DNA of 64,000 nt from an uncultured Pelagibacteraceae bacterium. GTDB taxonomy: Bacteria; Pseudomonadota; Alphaproteobacteria; Pelagibacterales; Pelagibacteraceae. The notes beneath the pieces are model-generated. The model was not told where the DNA came from. It saw nothing but the letters and a program-made list of their open reading frames with translations, and made no database searches. Position numbers and translations under genes: made by a program. Numbering within the stretch: the stretch's first letter is position 1; the number at the start of each line of letters is the position of its first letter. The stretch spans positions 21,476 through 85,475 of the forward strand of contig CACHCH010000006.1 of assembly GCA_902578255.1 (NCBI GenBank), written 5' to 3'. Positions 37,362 to 46,214 of this stretch are shown here, piece after piece.

Positions 37362-37823
37362 TTATTTTATTTTAGAAATTACAGACTTATATATTTGAGC
37401 CTCTTCTTTTAACATCATTATATGATCTTTATTTTTTTTATGATCAAAAGCTAATAGATGGAGGAAACCATGTATAAATATTTTAATTACTTTCTCTTTA
37501 AAAAGCTTTGTATTTAATGATTTAGGTTTGTTTATAAAATTATAGCTAATGATTATATCCCCTAAATAAGTTTGTTTAGAAATTCTAACTTTTTTAGTTA
37601 ACGGAAATGATAAGATATCTGTAGGCTTATTTTTTTTTCTAAAAAGTTTATTTAGTTTCTGAATATTCTTATTATTAGAGAGCAACAAAGTAAAACTTAC
37701 TTTTTTATTTAAAAACTTATATTTTTTTGGAAAAGTATTACAGATATTTTGAAAAAAAAGATCTTTGTTCCTAAGCCTTTTTGACCAAGCTTTCTCCTCT
37801 GAGAAAACATTAATATTAATCAT
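37362..37823 (-). CDS. ybeY: Endoribonuclease YbeY
   Basis: 153 residues. Zinc-binding motif H-G-F-L-H-L-L-A-F-D-H ('IHGFLHLLAFDHKK') near 113-126 and the 'PTDILSFPLT' segment near 67 are diagnostic. Acts in 16S rRNA 3' maturation and 70S quality control. Overlaps phoH by 8 bp. Confidence 0.94.
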   Translation of the reverse strand: MININVFSEEKAWSKRLRNKDLFFQNICNTFPKKYKFLNKKVSFTLLLSNNKNIQKLNKLFRKKNKPTDILSFPLTKKVRISKQTYLGDIIISYNFINKPKSLNTKLFKEKVIKIFIHGFLHLLAFDHKKNKDHIMMLKEEAQIYKSVISKIK

Positions 37824-38811
37824 TCTTTGTGTAAGCTTTTACAATTTTAGAGACAAGTGGGTGCCTTACAACATCAGAGTGATCAAAATCTATAACAGAT
37901 ATCTCATTCAAATGTCCTAATAATTGTTTTGAACGCACTAATCCTGAAATACTTTTGTTTGGTAAATCTATTTGAGTAGGATCACCGTTTACTACAATTT
38001 TAGAATTTTCACCAATACGTGTTAAGAACATTTTGATTTGAGTATCTGTAGCATTCTGAGCCTCGTCCAAAATCGCAAAAGAATTTTTTAGTGTTCTTCC
38101 TCTCATAAAAGCTAATGGTGCAATTTCTATATCGCCTATTTCAATCATTCTTTGAATTTTTTCAAAATCAAAAAGGTCATAAAGGGAATCGTATAAGGGC
38201 CTCAAATATGGATCTACTTTCTCCTTCATATCTCCAGGTAAAAATCCTAGACGCTCCCCTGCCTCAACTGCTGGTCGAGATAAAATAATTCTCTCAATTT
38301 TTTTTTCTAATAACATGGTCAATCCTACAGCAACTGCTAAAAAGGTTTTTCCGGTTCCTGCGGGGCCAGCTGAAATTACAATATCACTTTGTCTTAGTGC
38401 TCTTACATAATCCTTTTGTTTTTCAGACCTTGGAATAATAGATTTTTTTGGAGTTTTGATTATATCAGTAACGTTGTTATTTTTAACTTTTTCATTAATC
38501 ATAAATTTATCCAATGAAGAAACTATATCTTTGCTCTCGATGCTTCCATTGTTAATGAACTGATTGGCTAAAAACTGAATAGCATTTTTTAGTAATTCAT
38601 TCTTTTCTGCATCTGATTTTATTAATATTGAGTTTCCTCTAGAGTATAAACCACAGTTTGTTAATTTCTCTAACTCTTGTAAATTTTTATTAAATTCACC
38701 CACAACGCCCATCAACAAATCATTATCATGGAATATGACACTTAAAGAATTGTTGTCTGAATAAACAAACTTTAAAGATGGATCAATATTTTTATTTGTT
38801 ATGCTGCTCAA
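37816..38811 (-). CDS. PhoH-family ATPase
   Basis: 331 residues. Walker A 'SAGPAGTGKTFLAVA' near 152 and Walker B 'FAILDEAQNAT' near 244, in the PhoL/PhoH family of predicted RNA helicase-like ATPases that partner with YbeY. N-terminal region (30-100) may be KH-like. Between miaB and ybeY, conserved order. Confidence 0.93.
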   Translation of the reverse strand: MSSITNKNIDPSLKFVYSDNNSLSVIFHDNDLLMGVVGEFNKNLQELEKLTNCGLYSRGNSILIKSDAEKNELLKNAIQFLANQFINNGSIESKDIVSSLDKFMINEKVKNNNVTDIIKTPKKSIIPRSEKQKDYVRALRQSDIVISAGPAGTGKTFLAVAVGLTMLLEKKIERIILSRPAVEAGERLGFLPGDMKEKVDPYLRPLYDSLYDLFDFEKIQRMIEIGDIEIAPLAFMRGRTLKNSFAILDEAQNATDTQIKMFLTRIGENSKIVVNGDPTQIDLPNKSISGLVRSKQLLGHLNEISVIDFDHSDVVRHPLVSKIVKAYTKND

Positions 38812-38814
38812 TTA

Positions 38815-40143
38815 TTATGCTACCTTTTTGTCCAAATCTTTAACAATTTCACCAAATAAGGTGGTTCTATTAAATTTATTTATTTTTACTGGAACAATTT
38901 TTCCAATATGTTCTTTATTACCATTGAATACTACTGATGTCATGTGCTCAGATCTACCAAAAGTTTGAGTTTTGTCATTAGTTAAATTTTCAACCAAAAC
39001 ATTGATTGTTTGGTTTTTAAATAATTTATTTCTATTCATTTGATTTTCATATAATTTATTTTGTATTGTTTCTAATCTTTGTATTGAAGTTTTTTTGTCC
39101 GTGAGTTCTAAGTCAAAAGCAACTGTTCCTGGTCTTGGGCTAAAAATAAAAGAATATGAATTAATAAAATTAACTTTTTTAATTAACTTTAATGTATTTT
39201 CAAAATCTTTCTCTTTTTCTCCTGGATAACCAATAATAAAATCACTTGAAAATTCTATTTTACTATTAATCTTTTTTAATTTTTCAAAAATGTATAAATA
39301 ATCTTTAATAGTGTGCTTTCTATTCATTAATTCTAAAATTTTATCAGATCCACTTTGTACTGGAAGATGTACCAATGGCATTAATTTTTGAGAATTTTTA
39401 TAAACTTCTATCAAATCTTCAGTCATATCTTTTGGGTGAGAGGTGGTATATCTAATTCTTTTAATATCTTGTATTTTTTCTACTTCCATAATTAAGTTGG
39501 ATAATTTATTTTTTCCATCATTATAGGCATTTACATTTTGACCGAGGAGTATTATCTCTTTAGTTCCTTTTTCAGCTAAGTATTTGGCCTCATCTATAAT
39601 TTGTTTAAAGGGTCGTGAGTACTCAGGTCCTCTTGTATAAGGCACTACACAGAAATGGCAAAATTTATCACATCCTTCTTGAATTGTTAAAAATGAAGAG
39701 ATTTTTCCAGCCTCATTTTTTATTTTACTTAAATATTTAAATTTAGAAATAGCATCGAATTCAGTTTCTTCATTTTTTTTCTTATTTTGAATGTGATTCA
39801 ATATTGTATCATTAATTTTGTGGTAAGATTGAGGGCCAATTACTAAATCAATGTAAGGCTCACGTCTTAACATTTCATGATTTTCAGCTTGTGCAACACA
39901 TCCTGCTATAATTACCAATGGCTTTTTTTTTGATCGGAAAATTTTTTTTACTCTACCTATCTCATGGTAAACTTTTTCTTTAGCTTTATCCCTTATGTGA
40001 CATGTGTTGAGAAGATAACAATTTGCATCCTCATAATTGTCTGTTTTTTCAAAACCTATTTTTTTAACGGAGTCATAAATTCTATTTGAATCATACTCAT
40101 TCATTTGACAACCAAATGTTTTGATAAATATTTTTTGTGACAT
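38815..40143 (-). CDS. miaB: tRNA-2-methylthio-N6-dimethylallyladenosine synthase MiaB
   Basis: 442 residues from ATG 40143, giving the standard start 'KIFIKTFGCQMNEYDS'. Radical-SAM cluster motif C-x3-C-x2-C in 'CDKFCHFCVVPYTRG' near 157, three cysteines for the second cluster (near 12, 48 and 82) and a C-terminal TRAM domain. Methylthiolates A37 of tRNAs reading UNN codons. 4 bp after fur. Confidence 0.95.
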   Translation of the reverse strand: MSQKIFIKTFGCQMNEYDSNRIYDSVKKIGFEKTDNYEDANCYLLNTCHIRDKAKEKVYHEIGRVKKIFRSKKKPLVIIAGCVAQAENHEMLRREPYIDLVIGPQSYHKINDTILNHIQNKKKNEETEFDAISKFKYLSKIKNEAGKISSFLTIQEGCDKFCHFCVVPYTRGPEYSRPFKQIIDEAKYLAEKGTKEIILLGQNVNAYNDGKNKLSNLIMEVEKIQDIKRIRYTTSHPKDMTEDLIEVYKNSQKLMPLVHLPVQSGSDKILELMNRKHTIKDYLYIFEKLKKINSKIEFSSDFIIGYPGEKEKDFENTLKLIKKVNFINSYSFIFSPRPGTVAFDLELTDKKTSIQRLETIQNKLYENQMNRNKLFKNQTINVLVENLTNDKTQTFGRSEHMTSVVFNGNKEHIGKIVPVKINKFNRTTLFGEIVKDLDKKVA

Positions 40144-40147
40144 TTTT

Positions 40148-40558
40148 TTAGGATTTCTTCTTAATCCCATAAAGTTCTAGTTTATGGTCTACCAATGTAT
40201 ATCCATATTTTTCTGCAACTTTTTTTTGAAGTTTCTCAATTTCTTCATCTACAAACTCTATGATCTCTCCAGATTTTACATCAATTAGATGATCATGATG
40301 TCCCTCATTCAACTCTTCGTATCTAGCTTTTCCACCCTTAAACTCATGCTTTGTTAAAATCCCAGACTCTTCAAATAATTTTACTGTTCTATAAACTGTA
40401 GCAATGCTAATTTTTGAATCAATTCTAGAAACCCGGTTATATAATTCATCTACATCCGGGTGGTCAGAAGACTCTGACATAACTTGGGCAATTATTTTTC
40501 TTTGATCAGTTAACTTAACCCCTTTGGACAAACATTTTTGCTCGATTGTTTCTGACAT
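40148..40558 (-). CDS. fur: Fur/Mur-family metal regulator
   Basis: 136 residues. Winged helix 'KLTDQRKIIAQVM' near 15 and 'ISIATVYRTVKLFEESGILTK' near 50; metal ligands 'EGHHDHLIDVKSG' near 85. No CxxC zinc pairs. In alphaproteobacteria the miaB-linked fur gene encodes Fur or its manganese-responsive form Mur. The window therefore has two Fur-family members, this and Irr. Confidence 0.9.
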   Translation of the reverse strand: MSETIEQKCLSKGVKLTDQRKIIAQVMSESSDHPDVDELYNRVSRIDSKISIATVYRTVKLFEESGILTKHEFKGGKARYEELNEGHHDHLIDVKSGEIIEFVDEEIEKLQKKVAEKYGYTLVDHKLELYGIKKKS

Positions 40559-40567
40559 AATTCAATT

Positions 40568-40954
40568 CTAACTTAAGTAAATAGGTTTAATCAAATTTTT
40601 TTTAATTTTAAATTTGTCACACAAATTAGGTATATCCTCATATTTTATATCTTTTTGGTCTTTAAAATCTTCAAAACTATAGCAATAATAATCAATTTTT
40701 CTTGATACATTCCACGCTTTGACTAATGATAAAGAGTTCCTTATGCCTGCAAAACTGCCTGGGCCTCGATTTACATATATTTTACCAATATCCTCTATTT
40801 TTAAATTATTTGAATATAAAAAATCCTTAACAATTAAAGTCAATTTTTCATAATTAATTTTAGTATTCTCTTTAGTAATATTATAAATATCATCTTTAGT
40901 GATGATCATTAAAAACATTTTTTCACTTGCAATGTCAATTAGCAGCTTATTCAT
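40568..40954 (-). CDS. tsaB: TsaB-like protein, shortened
   Basis: 128 residues from ATG 40954, about half of usual TsaB. The N-terminal ASKHA fold half is intact: 'NKLLIDIASEKM' near 2 and 'VNRGPGSFAGIRNSLSLVKAW' near 62, but the second lobe is mostly absent. TsaB scaffolds TsaD for the t6A37 modification of ANN-decoding tRNAs. The usual rimI gene between tsaB and fur is missing. Its start overlaps the divergent deacetylase gene. Confidence 0.82.
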   Translation of the reverse strand: MNKLLIDIASEKMFLMIITKDDIYNITKENTKINYEKLTLIVKDFLYSNNLKIEDIGKIYVNRGPGSFAGIRNSLSLVKAWNVSRKIDYYCYSFEDFKDQKDIKYEDIPNLCDKFKIKKNLIKPIYLS

Positions 40955-41969
40955 AATTATTTTATATTCTAATATTGGTTCTAAAGCAGATGAAAATAAT
41001 ATCAAATACTATTCAAATGATGAAGGTATTTTATCAATTATGTACCATCGTTTTAATGAATCTAAATATCCATCAACAAATATTCAAATGGATATTTTTA
41101 AAGAACATATTCGGATAATTAAAAATTCAGATTACACATTTCATAATCCTGTTGAGTTTAAAGAAAAATTTAATACCATAAAATTAAAAAAAGAAATTTT
41201 ACTTACTATTGATGATGCATTTGAATCATTTTATTTTGAGGCATGGCCGTATCTAAAAAAAAATAAAATTCCTTTTATCTTATTTGTTTCAACTAAACCG
41301 GTAGGTAAAAATGGCTATATGACATGGGATCAAATAAGAGAAATTGAAAAAGAAACTTTTGTTTTAATTGGCCATCACTCACATAGCCATGATTATCTTA
41401 TTGATGAAACCAATGATAGATTTATATCAGATATTGAAAAGGCAAATAAAATTTTTTTAAAAGAACTAGACTATATTCCAAATTTATTTTCTTACCCATT
41501 TGGTGAATATTCAAAATTTATGAGGGATTATATTTCTAAAAATTTTGAATTTGCTTTTGGTCAACATTCTGGTGTTATTGATGTAAACAAGGATAAATTT
41601 GAATTACCAAGATTTCCAATTAATGAAAAATATGGCGAATTAAAAAGGTTTAGTTCAATCATAAATTATTTTCCACTTGAATATAAAAAATTGTTACCTT
41701 TAGAAAAGCAATTAACAAAATCTTCAAATCCTCCCAAGTTTATAGTTGAATTTTTTCAAGAACAAAAAAATTTAAATAATATTAATTGTTATTCAAATGA
41801 AGCCAACAAATGGGAAAAATCAAAAACTATTTTTTCAGGTAATACACTAACAATTGAATTTAGAGCACCATTTGAGCCAAGAAGAGGAAGAATAAATTGT
41901 TCTCTTAATGATGATGGTAAGTGGAGATGGTTTGGAATTCAATTTCCAATTAAAAAAATATTAAATTAA
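40902..41969 (+). CDS. Exported polysaccharide deacetylase family protein
   Basis: 355 residues from ATG 40902 (alternatives GTG 40899, ATG 40932). Signal peptide to about residue 27. NodB-type signature: 'LTIDDAFESFY' near 96 (Asp pair) and 'IGHHSHSHDYL' near 149 (metal-binding His). 'FSYPFGEYS' near 184 is motif 3. Acts on N-acetyl sugars of the cell envelope (target unknown). Its first 53 bp are antisense to the tsaB start, so the two promoters must be inside each other's genes. Confidence 0.83.
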   Translation: MIIKNIFSLAMSISSLFIIILYSNIGSKADENNIKYYSNDEGILSIMYHRFNESKYPSTNIQMDIFKEHIRIIKNSDYTFHNPVEFKEKFNTIKLKKEILLTIDDAFESFYFEAWPYLKKNKIPFILFVSTKPVGKNGYMTWDQIREIEKETFVLIGHHSHSHDYLIDETNDRFISDIEKANKIFLKELDYIPNLFSYPFGEYSKFMRDYISKNFEFAFGQHSGVIDVNKDKFELPRFPINEKYGELKRFSSIINYFPLEYKKLLPLEKQLTKSSNPPKFIVEFFQEQKNLNNINCYSNEANKWEKSKTIFSGNTLTIEFRAPFEPRRGRINCSLNDDGKWRWFGIQFPIKKILN

Positions 41970-43034
41970 ACTTTCTAAATCCTTACTAGATGGTAGCATT
42001 CTTGCTTCATCAAAATCTTTTAAATTATTCTGTGTAATTATTTTCTGAAGAACCTCTATATATTCAGTTCCAGTTTCTGCATATTTATCAAGATGATTTG
42101 ATAAAATTATACTATCCAATGGTTTATTTTTATTTCTAAGCTCTGTTCTTGCTCTTCTCAAACTTTTATAAGAAGAGTGCGTATTGAGATTCCTTAAATA
42201 TGCCCTTACTGAAAGCTGTAAGCTATGAAATTTCATAACTTTATGCTCTTCACCCTTTTCGGCATTTTTTGGTTTTAGTCCATCACCAGACCAGGTCCAT
42301 TGTCCAAATAAAGCATTACCTTTCAATGCAAACCTAGATGTTCCCCAACCTGTTTCTTTGGCTGCTTGTGCTATTGCTAATGAGACCGGTATCTCGTCCA
42401 TTCTAATTTTTAAAGTTGAAAGATTGTTTTGTTTTACCCCATATTGTTTATATTTTTTTTCTAACCATTTCTTTTCAATATCTGTATTGCTATTTTTACT
42501 AAGAATCATAAAAAGTCTTTTTCTATCTACTCTGACTTTATTATTTTCCTTTACAATTAAAGGCAAAACAATCTTGATAAACATTTCTTTTCTTTTTTTG
42601 GTATTACCTATTTTTTTTATCTCATTAGGAAGCAAACCAATATCAATAGGTTTAACTAATTTTGTATCTCTTACTTCATTCAAATCATATTTAACTTCAT
42701 TAAACAAAGCATTAATTTCAGATGTAGTGTATCTTACAAGATTTATTTCAGAGTTATTTTCTTCCAAAATATCATAAAGGAGATCTATTTCTTCACTTTG
42801 CTGACCGGTGTCATCCTCTTTAAATGTTTTGCCCTTATTTAAGGTGTTATTTAAAATATTTTTAGAGTTATTTGTAAATTCTTTATTATTAAAATTTTTA
42901 TCTGCAAAATTTATAAAAATAGGTGCAGTGTAAAAAAATGATAACACAATAAAGGCACTTAAAAAAAATCTTGTGAATATATTTAAGACTTTGTTTTTTA
43001 ATCTTTTGTGGACTCTTATTGTCTTTAAATTCAT
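41961..43034 (-). CDS. Bax-type glucosaminidase-domain protein
   Basis: 357 residues. One N-terminal membrane anchor (about 22-45) and a linker, then a glucosaminidase domain (about 200-340) with 'IPVSLAIAQAAKETGWGTSRFA' region holding the catalytic Glu and 'NALFGQWTWSG' near 238. Family E. coli Bax, a predicted peptidoglycan hydrolase. Converges with the deacetylase gene, overlapping by 9 bp. Confidence 0.87.
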   Translation of the reverse strand: MNLKTIRVHKRLKNKVLNIFTRFFLSAFIVLSFFYTAPIFINFADKNFNNKEFTNNSKNILNNTLNKGKTFKEDDTGQQSEEIDLLYDILEENNSEINLVRYTTSEINALFNEVKYDLNEVRDTKLVKPIDIGLLPNEIKKIGNTKKRKEMFIKIVLPLIVKENNKVRVDRKRLFMILSKNSNTDIEKKWLEKKYKQYGVKQNNLSTLKIRMDEIPVSLAIAQAAKETGWGTSRFALKGNALFGQWTWSGDGLKPKNAEKGEEHKVMKFHSLQLSVRAYLRNLNTHSSYKSLRRARTELRNKNKPLDSIILSNHLDKYAETGTEYIEVLQKIITQNNLKDFDEARMLPSSKDLESLI

Positions 43035-43037
43035 AAT

Positions 43038-43577
43038 TTAAATAGCAATTACCTCTTTAACCTCAGGCAGATAGTGACATAGTAGATTTTGAACTCCCTG
43101 TTTTAAAGTCATTGTAGAACTAGGACATCCAGAGCAACTACCTTGTAATTGTACTTTCACAACGCCATCTTTAAATTCTTTAAACTTAATATCTCCTCCA
43201 TCTCTTGCAACAGCTGGTCTTATTTTTTGATCTAAAATTTTTACTATTTTTTGTTCAATTTCATCTAATTCAGATTTCTCTTGTTTAATATTTTCATCAA
43301 TAACAAACTCTTTTCCATCAGAATAAAATTCATTTATAAAAGAAATCACAATGTGTTTTATTTCATCCCATCTGGTTTGATCACTTTTGTTGACTGATAA
43401 AAAGTCTTGCCCTAAGAAAACACCCTCTACTCCATTTACAGATAAGATATTTTTAACTAATTCATTATTTATTTGATCCTTATTAGTAATTTCATAAGGA
43501 CCACTGTTTGAAACATTCTTACCGGGAAGAAATTTCAATGAATTTGGATTTGGTGTTACTTCTGTCTGTACAAACAT
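43038..43577 (-). CDS. Nfu-type iron-sulfur cluster carrier
   Basis: 179 residues. N-terminal Nfu_N domain ('TEVTPNPNSLKFLPG' near 5) and C-terminal NifU-like domain with the cluster-binding C-S-G-C in 'LQGSCSGCPSSTMTLKQGV' near 138-156. Delivers 4Fe-4S clusters to target enzymes, such as MiaB or Nth here (inference). 3 bp from the Bax-like gene. Confidence 0.92.
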   Translation of the reverse strand: MFVQTEVTPNPNSLKFLPGKNVSNSGPYEITNKDQINNELVKNILSVNGVEGVFLGQDFLSVNKSDQTRWDEIKHIVISFINEFYSDGKEFVIDENIKQEKSELDEIEQKIVKILDQKIRPAVARDGGDIKFKEFKDGVVKVQLQGSCSGCPSSTMTLKQGVQNLLCHYLPEVKEVIAI

Positions 43578-43629
43578 AAATTATATATAGTTTATATTTT
43601 GGAAATTAAAACTTGATATTAATTTTTTA

Positions 43630-44631
43630 TTAAAAACCTACTATTTCTTTTATATTTTTGATCTTTTTCGACGCAATTTTATTAGCATTTTCAACTCCAT
43701 TTAGAAGAATAGAATCAAGGTAAGATTGATCTTTAAGTAATTTTTTTATCTCTTCAGAAATTGGCATAATTATATCAACTAATGTTTCAGATAATTCATC
43801 TTTAAATTCTGAAAAATTCTTACCTGCAAATTTTGCTATAGAAGTCTCTAAAGTTGAAGAGTTTAAACTAGTATAAATTCCTAATAAATTTTGTGCCTCT
43901 GGCCTCTTTTCAAGTTCTTTAACATCTTTTGGCATTGGCAAGGGATCCGTTTTAGCTTTTTTAATTTTGTTTATAATTTGATCCTTATCATCAGTTAAGT
44001 TTATTCTACTTAAATCAGATAACTCAGATTTACTCATTTTTTTTGATCCATCCTTTAAACTCATTATTCTAGAAAATTCTTTTTGAATTAAAGGTTCAGG
44101 AACTTTCAAAAACTCCTCTACACCAAAATCATTATTAAATTTTTGAGCTATATGTCTGCACAACTCAAGATGTTGCTTTTGATCATCCCCTACAGGAACA
44201 TGGGTAGCATCATATAACAAAATATCAGATGCCATTAGAACAGGATAAGAATACAATCCAATACTGGCTTTTTCCTTATCCTTTCCAGCTTTTTCTTTAA
44301 ATTGAGTCATTCTATTTAACCACCCCATACGTGCTACACAACTTAAAATCCAGGCACCTTCAGAATGAGCTGCTACACCTGACTGATTAAATATTATACT
44401 TTTTTTTGGATCTATACCGCTTGCAATAAATGTTGCTACTGTTTCTCTAATATTTTTTTTTAATTCTTTAGGATCTTGTTTGACTGTAATAGCATGTAAA
44501 TCCACAACACAAAAAATACATTGATTTGCGTCATCATTATTAAGCTCAACAAAATTCTTTATCGCACCTAGATAATTACCAAGATGAAGATTGCCTGTAG
44601 GCTGAACACCTGAAAATATTTTTTTACCCAT
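43630..44631 (-). CDS. trpS: Tryptophanyl-tRNA synthetase
   Basis: 333 residues, class I. HIGH-type motif '[13 protein letters not shown]' near 11 and KMSKS in '[11 protein letters not shown]' near 195. Standard size. 4 bp after murJ. Confidence 0.97.
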   Translation of the reverse strand: MGKKIFSGVQPTGNLHLGNYLGAIKNFVELNNDDANQCIFCVVDLHAITVKQDPKELKKNIRETVATFIASGIDPKKSIIFNQSGVAAHSEGAWILSCVARMGWLNRMTQFKEKAGKDKEKASIGLYSYPVLMASDILLYDATHVPVGDDQKQHLELCRHIAQKFNNDFGVEEFLKVPEPLIQKEFSRIMSLKDGSKKMSKSELSDLSRINLTDDKDQIINKIKKAKTDPLPMPKDVKELEKRPEAQNLLGIYTSLNSSTLETSIAKFAGKNFSEFKDELSETLVDIIMPISEEIKKLLKDQSYLDSILLNGVENANKIASKKIKNIKEIVGF

Positions 44632-44635
44632 GAAT

Positions 44636-46165
44636 TTAATACTTTAGTTGAATATCACTTATTTTAAAAGCTTTGATGAAATATGAAATAATAAGGTAAA
44701 ACGCTAGGCCCAATAATGCTGATAATATTAAATAAAGAGATTTATAAGTTTGCTCAAATGCAAGTTTATCTTGAAATAAGTTTAATAAAAATTGAAAAAC
44801 AAAACCCATTAAAATTGAAGCAATAACTATTTTAAAAAACTTTATTAAAAATATCTGATTGAATGAAAAAAAATTTCTATTCTTCAAAAATACAAATAAC
44901 AATATACCATTGAACCAGGATGATATTGTTGTAGCAATAGGTATTATTATAAATCCAATTTCATTAAAATAATAAACACTTATTAAGATATTTAAAATTA
45001 CAGAAATTAAAGAAATATAAAAAGGTGTTTTGGTATCATGGTTAGCAAAAAAGAAACTAGAAAACACTTTGATTAAAGCAAATGCAGGTAGACCCAAAGC
45101 AAAATAATATAAAGCTAGACTTGAGTTCAAAACTGAGTTTTTATCAAATGATCCATAACCAAAAAGTGCTGAAATTATTTGTTCAGAACCAAGAATTAAT
45201 GCAATAGATGCTGGTAAACTCAAAAATAAACTTAGCTCCAACGCTTTGTTTTGAATTAACAAAATTTTATCTTTTTTTTTAGATTGGACGTGTTTTGATA
45301 ATTGAGGGAGAACTACTACTCCAATTGCAATTCCAGCTATTGCTAAATTAATTTGATATATTCTATCTGCATAATATAGATAAGAAACTGCACTTGCCTG
45401 GTATGAAGCGATAATAGTCCCAACTAATATATTTATTTGAGTAACACCTGAAGAAAAAATACTTGGTAATAATTTTTTAAAAAAAATCTTAACTTTTTTA
45501 GATATTTTAATTTTGAAATTAATTTTAAGTGAGTAATGTTTTCTCACAAATTTATACAAAAATAATAGTTGTAATAATCCTGCTAAAGAAACACCATAAG
45601 ATAAATAATATACCAGGCTGTCACCTAGAGATTTTGAGAATAATAGAACTAAAACTAATACAATATTTAATATTATTGGTGCCCCTGATGCAGCTGCAAA
45701 CTTATTATGTGAGTTTAATATTGCTGCAAAAAAAGACGCTAAACAAATAAATAATAGGAATGGAAAAGTGATACGTGTCAATGTTATTGCTATTTCCAAT
45801 TTTTCAACATCCCCAACAAAACCCGGCGCAATAAGAGATACGAATAAAGGCATAAATAATTGAACAAACAATGTTATTAATAACAAACTTAAAAATAAAA
45901 GATTAAAGATATCATTTGCAAATTTATTGGATTTCTTTTTACCATTGGCCATTTCTGATGCATAGCTTGGAACGAAAGCAGCATTAAAAGTTCCTTCTGA
46001 AAATAATCTTCTAAATGTATTTGGAATTCTAAATGCTACAAAAAAAGCATCTGCTAACAAACCTGTACCTAAAAATATTGCAATTAAAATATCTCTTAAA
46101 TAACCAAGTAATCTGCTTATGATCGTATAAAAACCAAATGTGCCTGTTGACTTAAGTAAGTTCAT
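44636..46165 (-). CDS. murJ: Lipid II flippase MurJ
   Basis: 509 residues, about 14 membrane helices. '[22 protein letters not shown]' region near 47-68 is the MurJ signature. Moves lipid II across the inner membrane for peptidoglycan synthesis. Divergent from maeB with a 49-bp gap. Confidence 0.95.
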   Translation of the reverse strand: MNLLKSTGTFGFYTIISRLLGYLRDILIAIFLGTGLLADAFFVAFRIPNTFRRLFSEGTFNAAFVPSYASEMANGKKKSNKFANDIFNLLFLSLLLITLFVQLFMPLFVSLIAPGFVGDVEKLEIAITLTRITFPFLLFICLASFFAAILNSHNKFAAASGAPIILNIVLVLVLLFSKSLGDSLVYYLSYGVSLAGLLQLLFLYKFVRKHYSLKINFKIKISKKVKIFFKKLLPSIFSSGVTQINILVGTIIASYQASAVSYLYYADRIYQINLAIAGIAIGVVVLPQLSKHVQSKKKDKILLIQNKALELSLFLSLPASIALILGSEQIISALFGYGSFDKNSVLNSSLALYYFALGLPAFALIKVFSSFFFANHDTKTPFYISLISVILNILISVYYFNEIGFIIIPIATTISSWFNGILLFVFLKNRNFFSFNQIFLIKFFKIVIASILMGFVFQFLLNLFQDKLAFEQTYKSLYLILSALLGLAFYLIISYFIKAFKISDIQLKY

Positions 46166-46214
46166 AAATCATATTAGTCTTAAATTTACCCTAATTGTAC
46201 ACATATTATAACAA

